64,000 bases of DNA from Radiobacillus deserti (GCF_007301515.1 NZ_CP041666.1:2170001-2234000); one strand, 5' to 3'; positions 10,372 to 21,535 are shown, numbered from the stretch's first letter. Translations and numbers: made by a program. The notes: generated by a model not told the origin, from the letters alone.

Positions 10372-12691
10372 TCTTCTCCCCCGCTAATGCGTGCTCTAAT
10401 ACTTGATCTAAATGACTTACCGGTATAAAGGTTAAACCTTCTCGAACACTATCCGGAATATCTTCTAAATCCTTTTCATTATCTGCTGGCATTAGAATAG
10501 TTGTCAACCCTGCACGATGGGCACTTAATGATTTTTCTTTCAACCCACCGATAGGTAGCACTCTTCCGCGTAACGTAATCTCACCAGTCATTCCAACCTC
10601 TTTCTTAACAGGACGACCCGTTAGAGCGGATACAAGTGCTGTTGCAATGGTTATGCCTGCAGAAGGACCATCCTTCGGTGTGGCACCCTCTGGGACGTGA
10701 ATATGAATATCGTTCTTTTCGTGAAAATCGGTAGGAATACCCAATTCTTCTGCTCGAGACCGAATATAACTAAACGCTGCTTGCGCACTTTCACGCATCA
10801 CTTCCCCAAGCTTTCCTGTCAACGTTAACTTTCCTTTTCCAGGATATAACGAAACCTCAATGGACAACGTGTCACCGCCAGCAGTTGTGTATGCAAGACC
10901 TGTTGCTGCTCCAACTTGATCCTCTTCTTCCATTCTCCCGTAGCGGAAACGAGGTTTTCCAAGCAATGTCTCAAGCTGTTTTTCTGTGATGACTACACGC
11001 TTCTTGTCTTCGGAAACTATTAGCTTAGCCGCTTTTCGACATAAAGATGCAAGTTGACGCTCAAGACTACGAACTCCTGCTTCACGTGTGTAAGTCCGAA
11101 TGAGTTTAAGCATGGCTTCTTCTTTTACTTGAATTTGGCCCTTCGTTAATCCATTTTCTTTTATTTGTTTTGGAAGCAAATGCTCATTGGCGATATGAAG
11201 TTTTTCCACTTCTGTATAACCTGCAATCGAAATAATCTCCATTCGGTCTAATAATGGACCAGGTATCGATCCTAAGTTGTTAGCAGTTGCGATAAACATG
11301 ACTTTGGATAAATCATACGTTTCCTCAATAAAATGATCACTAAAATTACTATTTTGCTCCGGATCTAATACTTCAAGCATAGCCGAAGAAGGATCGCCTC
11401 TAAAATCACTAGCCATTTTATCAATTTCATCTAATAAAAAGATTGGATTAACGGTTTCTGCCTTTTTCATTCCTTGGATAATACGTCCAGGCATAGCTCC
11501 TACGTATGTTCTACGATGACCACGGATTTCCGCTTCATCCCGAACACCACCTAAGGAAATACGAACAAAATTCCGATTAATCGCTTTTGCAATGGAACGA
11601 GCTAGCGACGTTTTCCCTACGCCTGGAGGACCAGCTAAACATAAAATTGGTCCTTTAATAGAATTCGTCAACTTCTGTACAGCTAAGTACTCTAAAACTC
11701 GTTCCTTCACTTTTTCAAGTCCGTAATGGTCTTCATCTAGTATTTTTTCAGCATGGTTAATATCTAAGTTGTCCTCTGTTTGCTTCGTCCACGGAAGAGA
11801 TATTAACCAATCCAAATAGTTTCGGATTACAGAGCTTTCTGCAGAGCTTTGTGGGATTTTTTCATAGCGATCTAATTCCTTTTTCGCCACTTTTTCGATT
11901 CGTTCTGGCATGTCGGCTTTTTCAATTCGCTCTAATAATTGACCAACCTCTCCAGACTTCCCATCTTTATCTCCAAGCTCTTTTTGGATGGCTTTCATTT
12001 GTTCACGCAAATAGTACTCTTTTTGCGTTTTTTCCATGGATTTTTTGACACGTTGCCCTATTTTCTTTTCTAAATTGAGTACTTCTTTTTCATTAGAAAT
12101 AAGCTTAATCAGATGCTGTAGACGCTCTTTTATATCTTCCATCTCCAACAACTCTTGTTTATCCTTTACTTTCAAGGTGAGATGAGAAGTAATAATATCT
12201 GCTAATCGACCAGGTTCTTCAATATCTAAAACAGTAGCAAGCGTCTCTTGACTTATTTTCTTTGAGATTTTTATGTACTGTTCAAATTGCTCTAATAAAG
12301 ATCGCATCAGTGCTTTTTCTTCATTTTCATCCCCGTGTACGTCCTTAAATTCTTGCACTTCAACAACAAATTGATCTTCTTCCTCAATGAATTGTACAAT
12401 TTCTCCACGTGAAATTCCTTCTACAAGTACTCGAATAGTCCCATTAGGCAATTTCAGCATCTGTTTTACTTTTGCCATTGTACCGATTCGATATATGTCC
12501 TGTACTCCCGGTTCATCAACACTACTTTCTTTTTGAGCTGCTAGAAATATATGATGATCGTCCATCATTGCTTTTTCCAATGCATGAACAGATTTATCCC
12601 TACCAACATCTAAATGTAAAACCATGGATGGAAAGACTAATAATCCTCTTAAAGGAAGGAGGGGAAGTTGTGTTTTATTCGTTTCTGACAT
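10358..12691 (-). CDS. lonA: ATP-dependent protease La
   Basis: Cytosolic AAA+ serine protease that degrades damaged and regulatory proteins. The 777-aa protein has the N-terminal Lon substrate domain ([13 protein letters not shown]), a central AAA+ module with Walker [10 protein letters not shown] and Walker B LLDEIDK, and a C-terminal protease domain with the catalytic Ser in PKDGPSAG and Lys in GGLKEKSL. I start at ATG 12691 (MSETNK), which has a GGAGGTG site; a further upstream in-frame start adds 20 residues not expected in the family. Confidence 0.96.
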   Translation of the reverse strand: MSETNKTQLPLLPLRGLLVFPSMVLHLDVGRDKSVHALEKAMMDDHHIFLAAQKESSVDEPGVQDIYRIGTMAKVKQMLKLPNGTIRVLVEGISRGEIVQFIEEEDQFVVEVQEFKDVHGDENEEKALMRSLLEQFEQYIKISKKISQETLATVLDIEEPGRLADIITSHLTLKVKDKQELLEMEDIKERLQHLIKLISNEKEVLNLEKKIGQRVKKSMEKTQKEYYLREQMKAIQKELGDKDGKSGEVGQLLERIEKADMPERIEKVAKKELDRYEKIPQSSAESSVIRNYLDWLISLPWTKQTEDNLDINHAEKILDEDHYGLEKVKERVLEYLAVQKLTNSIKGPILCLAGPPGVGKTSLARSIAKAINRNFVRISLGGVRDEAEIRGHRRTYVGAMPGRIIQGMKKAETVNPIFLLDEIDKMASDFRGDPSSAMLEVLDPEQNSNFSDHFIEETYDLSKVMFIATANNLGSIPGPLLDRMEIISIAGYTEVEKLHIANEHLLPKQIKENGLTKGQIQVKEEAMLKLIRTYTREAGVRSLERQLASLCRKAAKLIVSEDKKRVVITEKQLETLLGKPRFRYGRMEEEDQVGAATGLAYTTAGGDTLSIEVSLYPGKGKLTLTGKLGEVMRESAQAAFSYIRSRAEELGIPTDFHEKNDIHIHVPEGATPKDGPSAGITIATALVSALTGRPVKKEVGMTGEITLRGRVLPIGGLKEKSLSAHRAGLTTILMPADNEKDLEDIPDSVREGLTFIPVSHLDQVLEHALAGEKNESN

Positions 12692-12824
12692 CTTTGGCAC
12701 CTCCATTAACTGAACACGAAATCCATACATTAGTATGGCTCTAACCAACACTTCTATGATTTCTTTTTTACACGAGTTCTATTAAAGTGTAAAGAAAAGA
12801 GGTTTTTTTGTAAAACGTAATGAT

Positions 12825-14489
12825 TCACACGGAATCCGCTTTTCGATTATCCAATTGTAACTTATTCGTCCGATCATACGTACCTTTTGTCCAAAGTGCA
12901 TATGGTAATGCTTCTTCGAAAGTAGAAACAGGTATAATCTTTATACCTGTAATTTGCTCGAACACCTTTTGCATATTATCAACCGGAATAATGACTTGCT
13001 TTGCTCCTGCTTGCTTGGCTGCTTTGATTTTCGTTAAAACCCCACCAACTGGATTAATATCTCCATACAAGCTTATTTCCCCTGTAAATGCAGTATCATA
13101 ACGAATTGGTACTCTATTAATTACGGAATAAATGGATAAAGCGATGGCAAGTCCAGCTGAAGGTCCATCAACAGGAATTCCACCAGAAAAGTTCACATGG
13201 ATATCATATTGATGGGTAGGTGTTCCAATCGAACGAAGGAAGGTCAACACATTTTCACTTGATCCTTTGGCCATACTCTTTCGTCGAATAGACTTCGATT
13301 GATTTCCGAGCTGCTCTTCCTCAGCAATACCAGTAATTTTTATACTTCCACCTGTCTCGGATGGCAACGCCTTCGTCTCGATATCCAGTACTAGACCACT
13401 ACTTGGACCTTGCACAGCCAGTCCATATATACTTCCAATACGAGTTCTTTCCTTCATTATAGGTTTCATATTAGGAGTTAGTCTACTTGCTTCAATCACC
13501 CACTCCATATCCGCTTGTTTAATAACCGGATCGGAAGGAGTCGTAAAACTAGAAGCAATTTGAATAAGGTTAATTGCCTCCCGACCATTTCTAGCATATA
13601 TGGACAATGTATCAAGGGCTTCAATCTCAATTTGGCATTGCAGCTTGTTACTCGCTCTCTGTGCGATCTCTTTTATTTCTTCTATTTCTAAATCACGAAA
13701 ATAAATTTCTAAACAACGGGATCGAATGGCTGCAGGTATCTCTTCCGGCATCCTTGTAGTAGCCCCAATTAAGCGAAAATCGGCTGGCAAGCCATTCGTA
13801 AACATGTCATGGATATGGTACGGAATATTTTTATTCTCTTCACTATAATAGGCACTTTCAAAGTGCACTTTACGATCCTCTAACACCTTAAGCAGTTTAT
13901 TCATTTGAATAGGGTGTAACTCTCCAATTTCATCAATAAATAGCACACCGCCATGTGCATTGGAAACCGCCCCTTTCTTTGGCTGTGGTACACCAGCCTG
14001 GCCCATCGCTCCTGCCCCTTGATAGATAGGGTCATGAACCGAGCCAATTAAAGGATCTGCCACACCTCGTTCATCAAAACGAGCAGTTGTAGCATCCAAC
14101 TCTACAAATGGAGACGTTCCTCGAAACGGGCTATCTGCTTTCTGCTTCGCCTCATTAAGTACGAGCCTTGCTGCTGCGGTCTTCCCAATTCCAGGAGGAC
14201 CATAGATAATCACATGCTGTGGGTTTTTTCCACATAATGCGGCTCTCAGCGCACGGATACCATCTTCTTGCCCAATAATATCCTCAAGCTTAGTCGGTCT
14301 AATCTTTTCTGATAATGGAACCGTTAAGGAAATAGACTTCATTGCTCTTAATTTTTCTCTTTCTTTACTTGATTCCTTTTCAATCGATACTTTATTTGTA
14401 CGCTGGCTACGTAGCAAATTCCAAAAGTAAAGTCCGATTACGATTCCAAAAAAAAGTTGAATTACCACGACAATACTAACAAGATTCAT
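12825..14489 (-). CDS. lonB: ATP-dependent protease LonB
   Basis: A 554-aa Lon paralogue typical of Bacillaceae, membrane-anchored and forespore-expressed in B. subtilis. It has one N-terminal membrane helix (residues about 3-22), no Lon N-terminal substrate domain, an AAA+ module (YGPPGIGKTAAAR, FIDEIGEL) and a Ser-Lys protease domain (DGPSAGLAIALS, GGVLTKIKAAKQ). The ATG at 14489 has a perfect GGAGG site; the in-frame start 15 bases upstream does not. It lies between clpX and lonA as in B. subtilis. Confidence 0.95.
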   Translation of the reverse strand: MNLVSIVVVIQLFFGIVIGLYFWNLLRSQRTNKVSIEKESSKEREKLRAMKSISLTVPLSEKIRPTKLEDIIGQEDGIRALRAALCGKNPQHVIIYGPPGIGKTAAARLVLNEAKQKADSPFRGTSPFVELDATTARFDERGVADPLIGSVHDPIYQGAGAMGQAGVPQPKKGAVSNAHGGVLFIDEIGELHPIQMNKLLKVLEDRKVHFESAYYSEENKNIPYHIHDMFTNGLPADFRLIGATTRMPEEIPAAIRSRCLEIYFRDLEIEEIKEIAQRASNKLQCQIEIEALDTLSIYARNGREAINLIQIASSFTTPSDPVIKQADMEWVIEASRLTPNMKPIMKERTRIGSIYGLAVQGPSSGLVLDIETKALPSETGGSIKITGIAEEEQLGNQSKSIRRKSMAKGSSENVLTFLRSIGTPTHQYDIHVNFSGGIPVDGPSAGLAIALSIYSVINRVPIRYDTAFTGEISLYGDINPVGGVLTKIKAAKQAGAKQVIIPVDNMQKVFEQITGIKIIPVSTFEEALPYALWTKGTYDRTNKLQLDNRKADSV

Positions 14490-14593
14490 GTTGTACCTCC
14501 ACATAACAGTCTTACTTGTCAGTATCTCCCAACTTCATTATGATAAACGAATGAATATAACGAAACTAATAATCCTCCAATCCAGCAACCGCA

Positions 14594-14624
14594 AAAAATC
14601 CCTTGTGGTTCTTCACAAGGGATT
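14594..14624 (-). terminator. Terminator after clpX
   Basis: An 11-bp perfect stem (14597-14607 with 14614-14624) with a T-run on the minus strand lies just downstream of the clpX stop codon. Confidence 0.85.
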
Positions 14625-14637
14625 CCGTGATACAAAT

Positions 14638-15915
14638 TTATGCACTTTCTTTCGGTGTCTCTTTATTTTCATCTTGAACGGTTCCGTCACGAAGCACTAG
14701 CTTTGGACGACCATTCTCAAGCAATACGGTGTCCTTTGTAATAATACATTTCTCAATATCGTCACGGGAAGGAAGTTCGAACATAACATCCAGCATAATT
14801 CCTTCGATAATAGAACGAAGCCCACGAGCACCAGTTTTTCTTTCAATAGCTTTTTTCGCTATTTCTACAAGTGCTTCATCTTCAAACTCTAGCTCAACGT
14901 TATCAATTGTGAACAGCTTTTGATATTGTTTTACTAGTGCATTTTTCGGTTTTGTAAGAATTTCCACGAGCGCTTCTTCATCAAGTGGCTCAAGGCTTCC
15001 AATTACCGGAAGTCTTCCGATAAACTCTGGAATAAGACCGAAGCGTAGTAAATCTTCTGGTAGTACTTTCGATAAAAGTTCTCCTTTATCCATATCTTGA
15101 TTCACATCATCAGCACCAAATCCAATTACTTTTTTACCAAGACGTCGCTTGATAATTTGATCAATTCCATCAAATGCTCCACCACAAATAAACAGCACAT
15201 TTGTCGTATCGATTTGAATAAATTCTTGATGAGGGTGCTTTCTACCACCTTGAGGTGGAACACTCGCAACCGTACCCTCTAGAATTTTCAGTAGTGCTTG
15301 CTGAACCCCTTCACCAGAAACATCTCTCGTAATAGATGGATTTTCAGACTTTCTAGCTACTTTGTCAATTTCATCGATGTAGATGATCCCTTTTTCCGCT
15401 TTCTCCACATCATAATCTGCAGCTTGAATTAATTTTAATAAGATGTTCTCTACATCTTCCCCTACATAACCCGCTTCTGTAAGAGAAGTAGCATCAGCAA
15501 TAGCAAATGGTACATTCAGGATTCTAGCCAATGTTTGAGCTAATAACGTTTTACCACTCCCTGTCGGTCCAATCATGGCAATGTTACTTTTGGAAAGCTC
15601 TACATCATCTGTACCTTTTCCGGCATTAATACGTTTATAGTGGTTATATACTGCTACAGAGAGGTTTTTCTTCGCTTTTTCTTGGCCGATTACGTAATCA
15701 TCAAGTATCTCGCAAATCTCTTGAGGCTTTGGAATTTCTTTGAATTCTACTTCCTCTTCATTTCCTAATTCCTCTTCCACAATCTCTGTACAGAGTTCAA
15801 TACATTCGTCACAAATATAAACACCAGGTCCTGCAACTAACTTTCGAACCTGATCTTGGCTTTTTCCACAGAAAGAGCACTTTAACTGCCCTTTTTCTTC
15901 GTTAAATTTGTACAT
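14638..15915 (-). CDS. clpX: ATP-dependent Clp protease ATP-binding subunit ClpX
   Basis: AAA+ unfoldase that feeds substrates to ClpP. The 425-aa protein has the N-terminal C4 zinc-binding domain (Cys13, Cys16, Cys35, Cys38), Walker A GPTGSGKT, Walker [10 protein letters not shown], the pore loop GYVGED and the ClpP-docking IGF loop (KKVIGFGA). I chose ATG 15915 (MYKFNEEKG) because GAGGGG is 8 bases upstream; the GTG three codons earlier overlaps that site. Confidence 0.96.
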   Translation of the reverse strand: MYKFNEEKGQLKCSFCGKSQDQVRKLVAGPGVYICDECIELCTEIVEEELGNEEEVEFKEIPKPQEICEILDDYVIGQEKAKKNLSVAVYNHYKRINAGKGTDDVELSKSNIAMIGPTGSGKTLLAQTLARILNVPFAIADATSLTEAGYVGEDVENILLKLIQAADYDVEKAEKGIIYIDEIDKVARKSENPSITRDVSGEGVQQALLKILEGTVASVPPQGGRKHPHQEFIQIDTTNVLFICGGAFDGIDQIIKRRLGKKVIGFGADDVNQDMDKGELLSKVLPEDLLRFGLIPEFIGRLPVIGSLEPLDEEALVEILTKPKNALVKQYQKLFTIDNVELEFEDEALVEIAKKAIERKTGARGLRSIIEGIMLDVMFELPSRDDIEKCIITKDTVLLENGRPKLVLRDGTVQDENKETPKESA

Positions 15916-16135
15916 CCAATTCACCCCTCGAGTTAAAAATATCTATATCCATAAAGCAATACTTGCTCTACAAGTTTACCGTCTTTAGCTCATAATATCA
16001 GATTAAGATATTATTCTAAAGTAAAATACTTTAAGAGTATAACGGTATTCTTATAATCAAGTTAGTCTCATACTTTTCTAAAAACCCCTTTGCTTCCTTT
16101 AACCGTAAGACGTACTGCTAAAGAATGTAAACCCT

Positions 16136-16164
16136 ATTATGTATAACCAAACATTTCATGTCAA
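16136..16164 (-). promoter_or_regulatory. Candidate sigma-A promoter in the tig-clpX intergenic region
   Basis: TTGACA (16159-16164) and CATAAT (16136-16141) on the minus strand are separated by exactly 17 bp. The site is about 220 bp upstream of clpX within a gene-free region (15916-16271) in which I see nothing else, so clpX would have a long untranslated leader. Confidence 0.6.
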
Positions 16165-16271
16165 ACGATATGTGTCTATAGTATATGTCTGAACAAAGAA
16201 AAAAAATACTTTCCATGTTTTTTCTTTTTCTTTATCTAATTCTCGAAACAAGATGCTTATTAATGAGAGAA

Positions 16272-16300
16272 AACAAGACACGATGAATATCGTGCCTTGT
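16272..16300 (-). terminator. Terminator after tig
   Basis: A hairpin of about 12 bp with one mismatch (16273-16284 with 16289-16300) followed by TTTTCTCTC on the minus strand, immediately after the tig stop codon. Confidence 0.8.
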
Positions 16301-16308
16301 CTGTTATC

Positions 16309-17595
16309 TTACTTTGTTTTGCTATTTTCAACTAGGAAGTCAATTGCTTTCTTGAACTTCAAGTCTTCCTTAATGGCATCCGTGTTTCCACCAAGCATTT
16401 GTACAAGTTGATCTGAATCTACTTGATACATAGAAGCCATGGATTTTAACTCTTCGTTAACATCTTCCTCATTCACTTGGATATCTTCTTGAGCAGCAAT
16501 TGCTTCGAGTGTTAAGTTTGTTTTAACTCGTTTCGCTGCATCCTCTTTCATTTGTTCTTTCAATGCCTCTTGATCTGTACCAGAGAATTGGAAGTACATA
16601 TCAAGTGTCATTCCTTGCATTTGTAATCGTTGCTCGAACTCTTGAAGCATACGATTAAGTTCTGTTTCAACCATTGCATCTGGAATTTCTACTTCTGCAT
16701 TGTCAGAAGCTTGATTAATTAAGCTCTCACGTTTCTCAGTGTCCGCTTGGTTTGCTTTCTCTTCTTCCAAACGTTTTCTAATTTTATCTTTTAATGCATC
16801 TAATGATTCTACTTCTTCGTCTACGTCTTTGGCAAATTCGTCATCAAGCTCAGGTAATTCTTTCGCTTTGATTTCATGAATTTTCACTTTAAACGTAGCA
16901 TCCTTTCCAGCCATTTCCTCAGCATGGTATTCTTCAGGGAATGTTACGCTAATCTCTGTTTCTTCTCCAGATTTTTTGCCAACTAATTGTTCCTCAAAAC
17001 CTGGAATGAAAGATCCTGAACCAATTTCTAGAGAATGATTTTCCGCTTTTCCACCTTCAAATGCTTCTCCATCCATGAACCCTTCGAAGTCGATAACGAC
17101 TGTATCGCCATCTTCTACTTGACCTTCTTCTTTTACAACTAGCTCTGCATTACGCTCTTGAAGTTGTTTTACTTCTTGCTCTACATCTTCATCGGTTACA
17201 TTCGTATCTTGTTCTTCTACTTCAAGTCCTTTATAATCTCCTAGCTTCACTTCCGGTTTTACTGTAACCGTAGCCGTGAATACTAAGTTTTGACCTCTTT
17301 CGATATTTTCAATATCTACAGATGGTTGGTCTACTGGTTCAATACCAGTTTCGTCGATGGCATTAGAATACGCTTCTGGTAAAACAGCATCAATTGCATC
17401 TTGATAAAGAGATTCCACACCGAAACGTTGTTCGAAAATTTTACGTGGGATTTTTCCTTTACGGAATCCTGGAATTTGTACATCTTTTGACACTTTTTTA
17501 AAGGCTGTATCTAAACCCTCTTCAAATTTATCCGCGGACACTTCAAAGGTTAGTACTCCTTCATTACCTTCTTGTTTTTCCCATTTAGCTGTCAT
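16309..17595 (-). CDS. tig: Trigger factor, ribosome-associated chaperone and peptidyl-prolyl isomerase
   Basis: The 428-aa protein has the ribosome-binding signature ([19 protein letters not shown], about residues 40-60), an FKBP-type PPIase domain in the middle ([21 protein letters not shown]) and the C-terminal helical chaperone domain. ATG 17595 ([10 protein letters not shown]) has a GGAGGG site and fits the family; an in-frame start 30 bases upstream does not. It precedes clpX, as in B. subtilis. Confidence 0.96.
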   Translation of the reverse strand: MTAKWEKQEGNEGVLTFEVSADKFEEGLDTAFKKVSKDVQIPGFRKGKIPRKIFEQRFGVESLYQDAIDAVLPEAYSNAIDETGIEPVDQPSVDIENIERGQNLVFTATVTVKPEVKLGDYKGLEVEEQDTNVTDEDVEQEVKQLQERNAELVVKEEGQVEDGDTVVIDFEGFMDGEAFEGGKAENHSLEIGSGSFIPGFEEQLVGKKSGEETEISVTFPEEYHAEEMAGKDATFKVKIHEIKAKELPELDDEFAKDVDEEVESLDALKDKIRKRLEEEKANQADTEKRESLINQASDNAEVEIPDAMVETELNRMLQEFEQRLQMQGMTLDMYFQFSGTDQEALKEQMKEDAAKRVKTNLTLEAIAAQEDIQVNEEDVNEELKSMASMYQVDSDQLVQMLGGNTDAIKEDLKFKKAIDFLVENSKTK

Positions 17596-17763
17596 GTTTA
17601 GTTCCCTCCAACATCTATATTTCATTAAGTATAGTTTTGCAGATTATTTTTCGTGTACATTCTATGTGATTCGAAAATTTGCAACCTCTTTATTATAACA
17701 TAATACGTTTACCTTTCAACAATTTAGGGCAAGATGTTCAGCTGTTCGGTTATCCAGTTCGCT

Positions 17764-18738
17764 TTATTCCTCGATGATAGATAAATATAAGGCTTCTAAT
17801 TGAAGAATTTGTTGAATTTGGTTTCTAACAGATTGGTCCGTTTCATCAGAAGGTATGTCGCCAATATATTGTTTTCCTATATGTACAAGTGCTTCTGCAA
17901 TAATAGAGATAGAATCTTGGCTTGGCAAAAATGGATAGAGCACATAAAGATATCTTTTTAGAACTCGTTTAATAAGTTCGTATTGGGATGGATTATTTTG
18001 CTCTACCTCGCTTAAAGCAGCTAGGATTTCCTTCGTCAGCGGGGTGTCCATCATCGGTAATAATTGATTAGGTTTCATGCTCTCCAACTGTTCAAATTTA
18101 GTTATTTCCACCCTAGCATCTATATCTTGTTTTCTTAGCCATTCTAATAATGCCGTTTTCACCACAGGGTGAATAGCCTCATCAATAAGTAATGATCGAA
18201 TGAATGGTAAGTTTTCATTAAGCTCTAAATCATGACACATCATGACAAGTGACCATTGTTTTGTCGTATCCTGTTGTTTTTTTGCTCGCTTGAATTCTTC
18301 CATAAAATGAATTATTTCTTGTTTTTCCTTATCTTCCAATAATTTTTTACTAATCTCATATAGCTGCCAAAACTGATTCTTATATATAGAAGGAATATCC
18401 TCTCGTTCAAAGACGAGATCCAATTCCTCCATTAAATCACGATACTGACTTGTTTGAAATAAACAAGTTAAATAAATATGTATGTAATCATAGTAATACG
18501 AATCTTCTTTTGCCATTAACCTTCGGCATACTTCTTCCACTTCCAGATAGTTACCTAACTCCATGAGACAAATCAACTTTCCCATATGCACCTCATGTGA
18601 GTCGACTTCGTTTTCTATTAGTGCATTGAAAGTCTCCAGCGCGTCCTCATACCGTTTTTCTTTAAGCGCTTCTAAACTTTCATCCTCTAACCTTTTTTGC
18701 AACCCTGGAAACAAGATTACATTATCACGATTTTTCAT
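17764..18738 (-). CDS. TPR-repeat protein similar to YsoA
   Basis: A 324-aa, mostly helical, acidic protein with tetratricopeptide-like repeats in its first half (ALKEKRYEDALETFNALIENE). In B. subtilis a TPR-type protein, YsoA, precedes tig at this position. No catalytic motifs are visible. ATG 18738 (MKNRDNVIL) is preferred over an in-frame GTG at 18747. Function unknown. Confidence 0.7.
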   Translation of the reverse strand: MKNRDNVILFPGLQKRLEDESLEALKEKRYEDALETFNALIENEVDSHEVHMGKLICLMELGNYLEVEEVCRRLMAKEDSYYYDYIHIYLTCLFQTSQYRDLMEELDLVFEREDIPSIYKNQFWQLYEISKKLLEDKEKQEIIHFMEEFKRAKKQQDTTKQWSLVMMCHDLELNENLPFIRSLLIDEAIHPVVKTALLEWLRKQDIDARVEITKFEQLESMKPNQLLPMMDTPLTKEILAALSEVEQNNPSQYELIKRVLKRYLYVLYPFLPSQDSISIIAEALVHIGKQYIGDIPSDETDQSVRNQIQQILQLEALYLSIIEE

Positions 18739-18923
18739 ATAACCCACCCATTTATCAAATTAGTATAAACATACCCTAATTCCGGCGGTTCAAACACACC
18801 AATTATGAAAAATTTGGATTTTAGGGAGCAAGGTGAATTATAACAAATATATTAGTGTATAATAAAGGAATGTTCGTTTTTCGAGAAGCCACAAAACTTC
18901 TCACGAAAATTTTCACAAGATGG

Positions 18924-18952
18924 TTGACAATCGTTTTTATAACTAATATAAT
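18924..18952 (+). promoter_or_regulatory. Sigma-A promoter of the tRNA genes
   Basis: TTGACA (18924-18929) and TATAAT (18947-18952) with a 17-bp spacer, a perfect consensus, start about 50 bp upstream of the tRNA-Gly gene. Confidence 0.9.
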
Positions 18953-19003
18953 GAAACTTGTCTTCAAAAAGACAAACTTCATAAATTTCAGCACTTACAG
19001 TGT

Positions 19004-19077
19004 GCGGGTGTAGTTTAGTGGTAAAACCTCAGCCTTCCAAGCTGATGTCGAGGGTTCGATTCCCTTCACCCGCTCCA
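19004..19077 (+). tRNA. tRNA-Gly (anticodon TCC)
   Basis: Complete cloverleaf: acceptor GCGGGTG pairs with CACCCGC, the T-loop reads GTTCGATTC, and the anticodon loop CTTCCAA gives TCC. The CCA end (19075-19077) is encoded. Confidence 0.97.
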
Positions 19078-19096
19078 TATTTATGTTCATTACTAT

Positions 19097-19173
19097 GTCC
19101 CAGTAGCTCAGCTGGATAGAGCAACAGCCTTCTAAGCTGTGGGTCGGGAGTTCGAATCTCTCCTGGGACGCCA
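19097..19173 (+). tRNA. tRNA-Arg (anticodon TCT)
   Basis: Complete cloverleaf: acceptor GTCCCAG pairs with CTGGGAC, D-arm AGCTCAGCTGGATAGAGC, anticodon loop CTTCTAA (TCT) and T-loop GTTCGAATC. CCA is encoded at 19171-19173. It is 19 bp after tRNA-Gly and shares its promoter. Confidence 0.97.
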
Positions 19174-19295
19174 TTACATAACTATATTTTCCTGAATGAC
19201 AGGATTTTAACAGATAATAGGAGATGTCAACGCAGAATAACAATATGCGTTGGCGTCTCTATTTTTATTGGTATTGTATCGTGGTAAGGGAGTGA

Positions 19296-19445
19296 ATGGA
19301 ACTGATTGTATTTGTCATCATCATTTTAATAGTGTTTTTATACGACCTAACGAAAATTAGACAGCAAAATGACACACTAATAGATCAGAATGAAAGGGTC
19401 ATTTCTTTATTAAAAGAAATGAAGGACCAAAATACTAAAAAATAG
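19296..19445 (+). CDS. Small single-pass membrane protein (49 aa)
   Basis: ATG 19296 follows a GTAAGGGAGTG ribosome site and opens 49 codons. The N-terminal 15 residues (MELIVFVIIILIVFL) form one membrane helix; the rest is charged and helical (LTKIRQQNDTLIDQNERV), compatible with a short cytoplasmic coiled coil. A terminator follows. I recognise no family, but start, ribosome site, composition and terminator all fit a real gene. Confidence 0.6.
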   Translation: MELIVFVIIILIVFLYDLTKIRQQNDTLIDQNERVISLLKEMKDQNTKK

Positions 19446-19467
19446 TTTAATGAGGTTTGTTAACCAA

Positions 19468-19493
19468 AAAGCTGAGCCTTCCGACTCAGCTTT
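19468..19493. terminator. Bidirectional terminator
   Basis: The stem AAAGCTGAG pairs with CTCAGCTTT around an 8-nt loop, between the converging 49-aa gene and ysnB. Confidence 0.8.
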
Positions 19494-19494
19494 A

Positions 19495-20016
19495 TTATCC
19501 ATTCATTGAAACTTCATACTCCATATCCTCTAACACTTCTCCATCCAACGTATAAAACGCCACTCGAACGGATTTAGAATGTTCCCAGCTTGCTATCGCG
19601 TATGTTTTTTCCATTCTTCCCCTTGGCAACAAAATACTGCCCGGGTTTATAAATAAAATGTCTCCTACTTTCTCCGCACCCGCAATATGCGTGTGCCCAA
19701 AGCAAGCAATTTGGGCGTGATGCTCTTGAGCACGATAAGAAAGTGGCATCAAGGAAGCTTTCACCTGATGCAAATGCCCGTGTACAACTAAAAAGGTAAA
19801 GTCATCAATATCCACTACTTCCTCTTTTGGATAGCGTGGATCCATATCACAGTTCCCTGCTACCTTTATAAAAGTGGAAAGTTCTGATGCATCACTTTGT
19901 AGCTCTGAGTCTCCACAATGAATGAACACATCTACATCCTGTTCATGCCTTTGTTTAAGGATTGTTAACTCGTCTCGCAAGCCGTGACTATCACTCATAA
20001 TCAATACTTTCGTCAT
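19495..20016 (-). CDS. ysnB: YfcE/YsnB-type metallophosphoesterase
   Basis: The 173-aa protein has the calcineurin-like metal-binding motifs in order: SDSHG, FIHCGDSE, GNCD, VHGHLHQ and GHTH. Relatives are small manganese-dependent phosphodiesterases; the physiological substrate is unknown. It lies 3 bp downstream of rdgB, in the operon rph-rdgB-ysnB, as in B. subtilis. Confidence 0.9.
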   Translation of the reverse strand: MTKVLIMSDSHGLRDELTILKQRHEQDVDVFIHCGDSELQSDASELSTFIKVAGNCDMDPRYPKEEVVDIDDFTFLVVHGHLHQVKASLMPLSYRAQEHHAQIACFGHTHIAGAEKVGDILFINPGSILLPRGRMEKTYAIASWEHSKSVRVAFYTLDGEVLEDMEYEVSMNG

Positions 20017-20019
20017 CGA

Positions 20020-20619
20020 TTATTTCGTCCTTTCTTTTAACCATGCTTCTAGCTGAACGAGCGCGTGATGTCGATGGCTAATTTTGTTTTTATCCTCTGG
20101 CTGTAGTTGAGCCATTGTCTCCTCATACCCTGAAGGGACAAAAACTGGATCATAACCAAATCCATTGTTTCCCCTCGGGTTTCTAATAATCGTTCCCTTA
20201 CAAGTACCGCGTTTAAACATCGTGTCTTTCCCTGGCTGCGCAAGTGCTAAAACACAGACAAATTGTGCCGTCCTTTGTTCATCAGGGACCTCTTGCAATT
20301 CTTGCAATACTTTTTCTATATTGGCTTGATCACTTTTTTCTTCCCCTGCATAACGAGCCGAATAAATCCCTGGTCTTCCATCTAATGCCGCCACTTCCAA
20401 GCCAGAATCATCGGCAAGTACCGGCATTTGAAAAAGTCCAGCAATGGTTTCTGCTTTTAAAGCAGCATTTTCTTCAAAAGTGGAACCTGTTTCCTCTACA
20501 TCTGGAATCTCATCTTCCAGGTCTAGTAAGGAATACACTTCAATTCCATATCTTGAAAAAAGCCCTTTGAAATCTTTTACTTTCCCCTTATTTTTTGTAG
20601 CGATTAGTAGTTTCTCCAT
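20020..20619 (-). CDS. rdgB: XTP/dITP diphosphatase (non-canonical purine NTP pyrophosphatase)
   Basis: Removes ITP, dITP and XTP from the nucleotide pool. The 199-aa protein has the family motifs: LIATKNKGKV at the N-terminus, ADDSGLEVAALDGRPGIYSARYAG, GFGYDPVFVP and SHRHHAL. It lies 2 bp after rph, so the two are co-transcribed. Confidence 0.95.
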   Translation of the reverse strand: MEKLLIATKNKGKVKDFKGLFSRYGIEVYSLLDLEDEIPDVEETGSTFEENAALKAETIAGLFQMPVLADDSGLEVAALDGRPGIYSARYAGEEKSDQANIEKVLQELQEVPDEQRTAQFVCVLALAQPGKDTMFKRGTCKGTIIRNPRGNNGFGYDPVFVPSGYEETMAQLQPEDKNKISHRHHALVQLEAWLKERTK

Positions 20620-20621
20620 CT

Positions 20622-21377
20622 TTATTCCCCTGACTTAGTTGATTGAATAACCTCTGCCCATTTTCCAATTGCTTCTTTTTGAATGGTAATTAACTCTTTA
20701 ATGCCTTGCTCGGCTAAGCCGAACATCGTTTGTAATTGACTCATTGAAAATGTCGCTTCCTCTCCAGTTCCTTGTACCTCTACAAATTCCCCGTTACCAG
20801 TCATCACAATATTCATATCGACATGTGCTTGGGAATCTTCCTCATATTGTAAGTCCAAAATTTCCGTTCCATCTGGAAGTACCCCAACCGAAATAGCAGC
20901 TAAATAATCATGGATGGGCATTTCCTTCATAACGCCACTATCCATTAATTTTCCAAATGCTAAAACCATCGCAACGAAAGCGCCCGTTATGGAGGCTGTT
21001 CTAGTACCACCATCCGCTTGAATAACATCACAATCAATCCAAACTGTACGCTCGCCAATTTTTTCTAAATCGACTACTGCTCGTAGTGCTCTTCCAATTA
21101 ACCGTTGGATTTCCATCGTCCTACCAGAGACCTTTCCTTTCGAGGACTCACGAATATTACGCGTACCAGTTGCCCTCGGTAGCATGGCATACTCCGCAGT
21201 AACCCATCCTTTTCCTTCCCCACGCATAAAGGGAGGAACTCGATCTTCAATACTTGCATTACAAATAACCTTCGTATCCCCAACCGAAATAAGGACAGAG
21301 CCTTCTGGATGAATAATATATTCTGTTTCTATATGTACGGGACGTAGTTGATTCGTTTTTCTTTCATTAATTCTCAT
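20622..21377 (-). CDS. rph: Ribonuclease PH
   Basis: Phosphorolytic 3'-5' exoribonuclease that trims tRNA 3' ends. The 251-aa protein has the RNase PH core: [57 protein letters not shown] and the C-terminal [13 protein letters not shown] chose ATG 21377 ([14 protein letters not shown]) with a GAGGAGTG site; in-frame upstream starts add residues not seen in the family. Confidence 0.96.
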   Translation of the reverse strand: MRINERKTNQLRPVHIETEYIIHPEGSVLISVGDTKVICNASIEDRVPPFMRGEGKGWVTAEYAMLPRATGTRNIRESSKGKVSGRTMEIQRLIGRALRAVVDLEKIGERTVWIDCDVIQADGGTRTASITGAFVAMVLAFGKLMDSGVMKEMPIHDYLAAISVGVLPDGTEILDLQYEEDSQAHVDMNIVMTGNGEFVEVQGTGEEATFSMSQLQTMFGLAEQGIKELITIQKEAIGKWAEVIQSTKSGE

Positions 21378-21500
21378 CTTGTCACTCCTCTTCATACTGT
21401 ACATCTTTCCACATACCTTGCACCATATAATCCTAACATATTTTTACCAACAGGATGAAGTTCATGCGACTAAGACAAGATTATTTTGTTTTTTACACAC

Positions 21501-21524
21501 AAAAAAACGGGTCCAAGGACCCGC
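21501..21524 (-). terminator. Terminator after gerM
   Basis: CGGGTCC (21508-21514) pairs with GGACCCG (21517-21523), followed by seven T on the minus strand, 12 bp beyond the gerM stop. The 2-nt loop is tight. Confidence 0.8.
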
Positions 21525-21535
21525 TTTCCTACTAA

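Noticed and set aside
18995..19243. 82-aa minus-strand reading frame
   Set aside because: It runs across both tRNA genes in antisense; the apparent protein (RFELPTHSLEG, ERVKGIEPSTSAWKA) is the well-known false product of tRNA regions.
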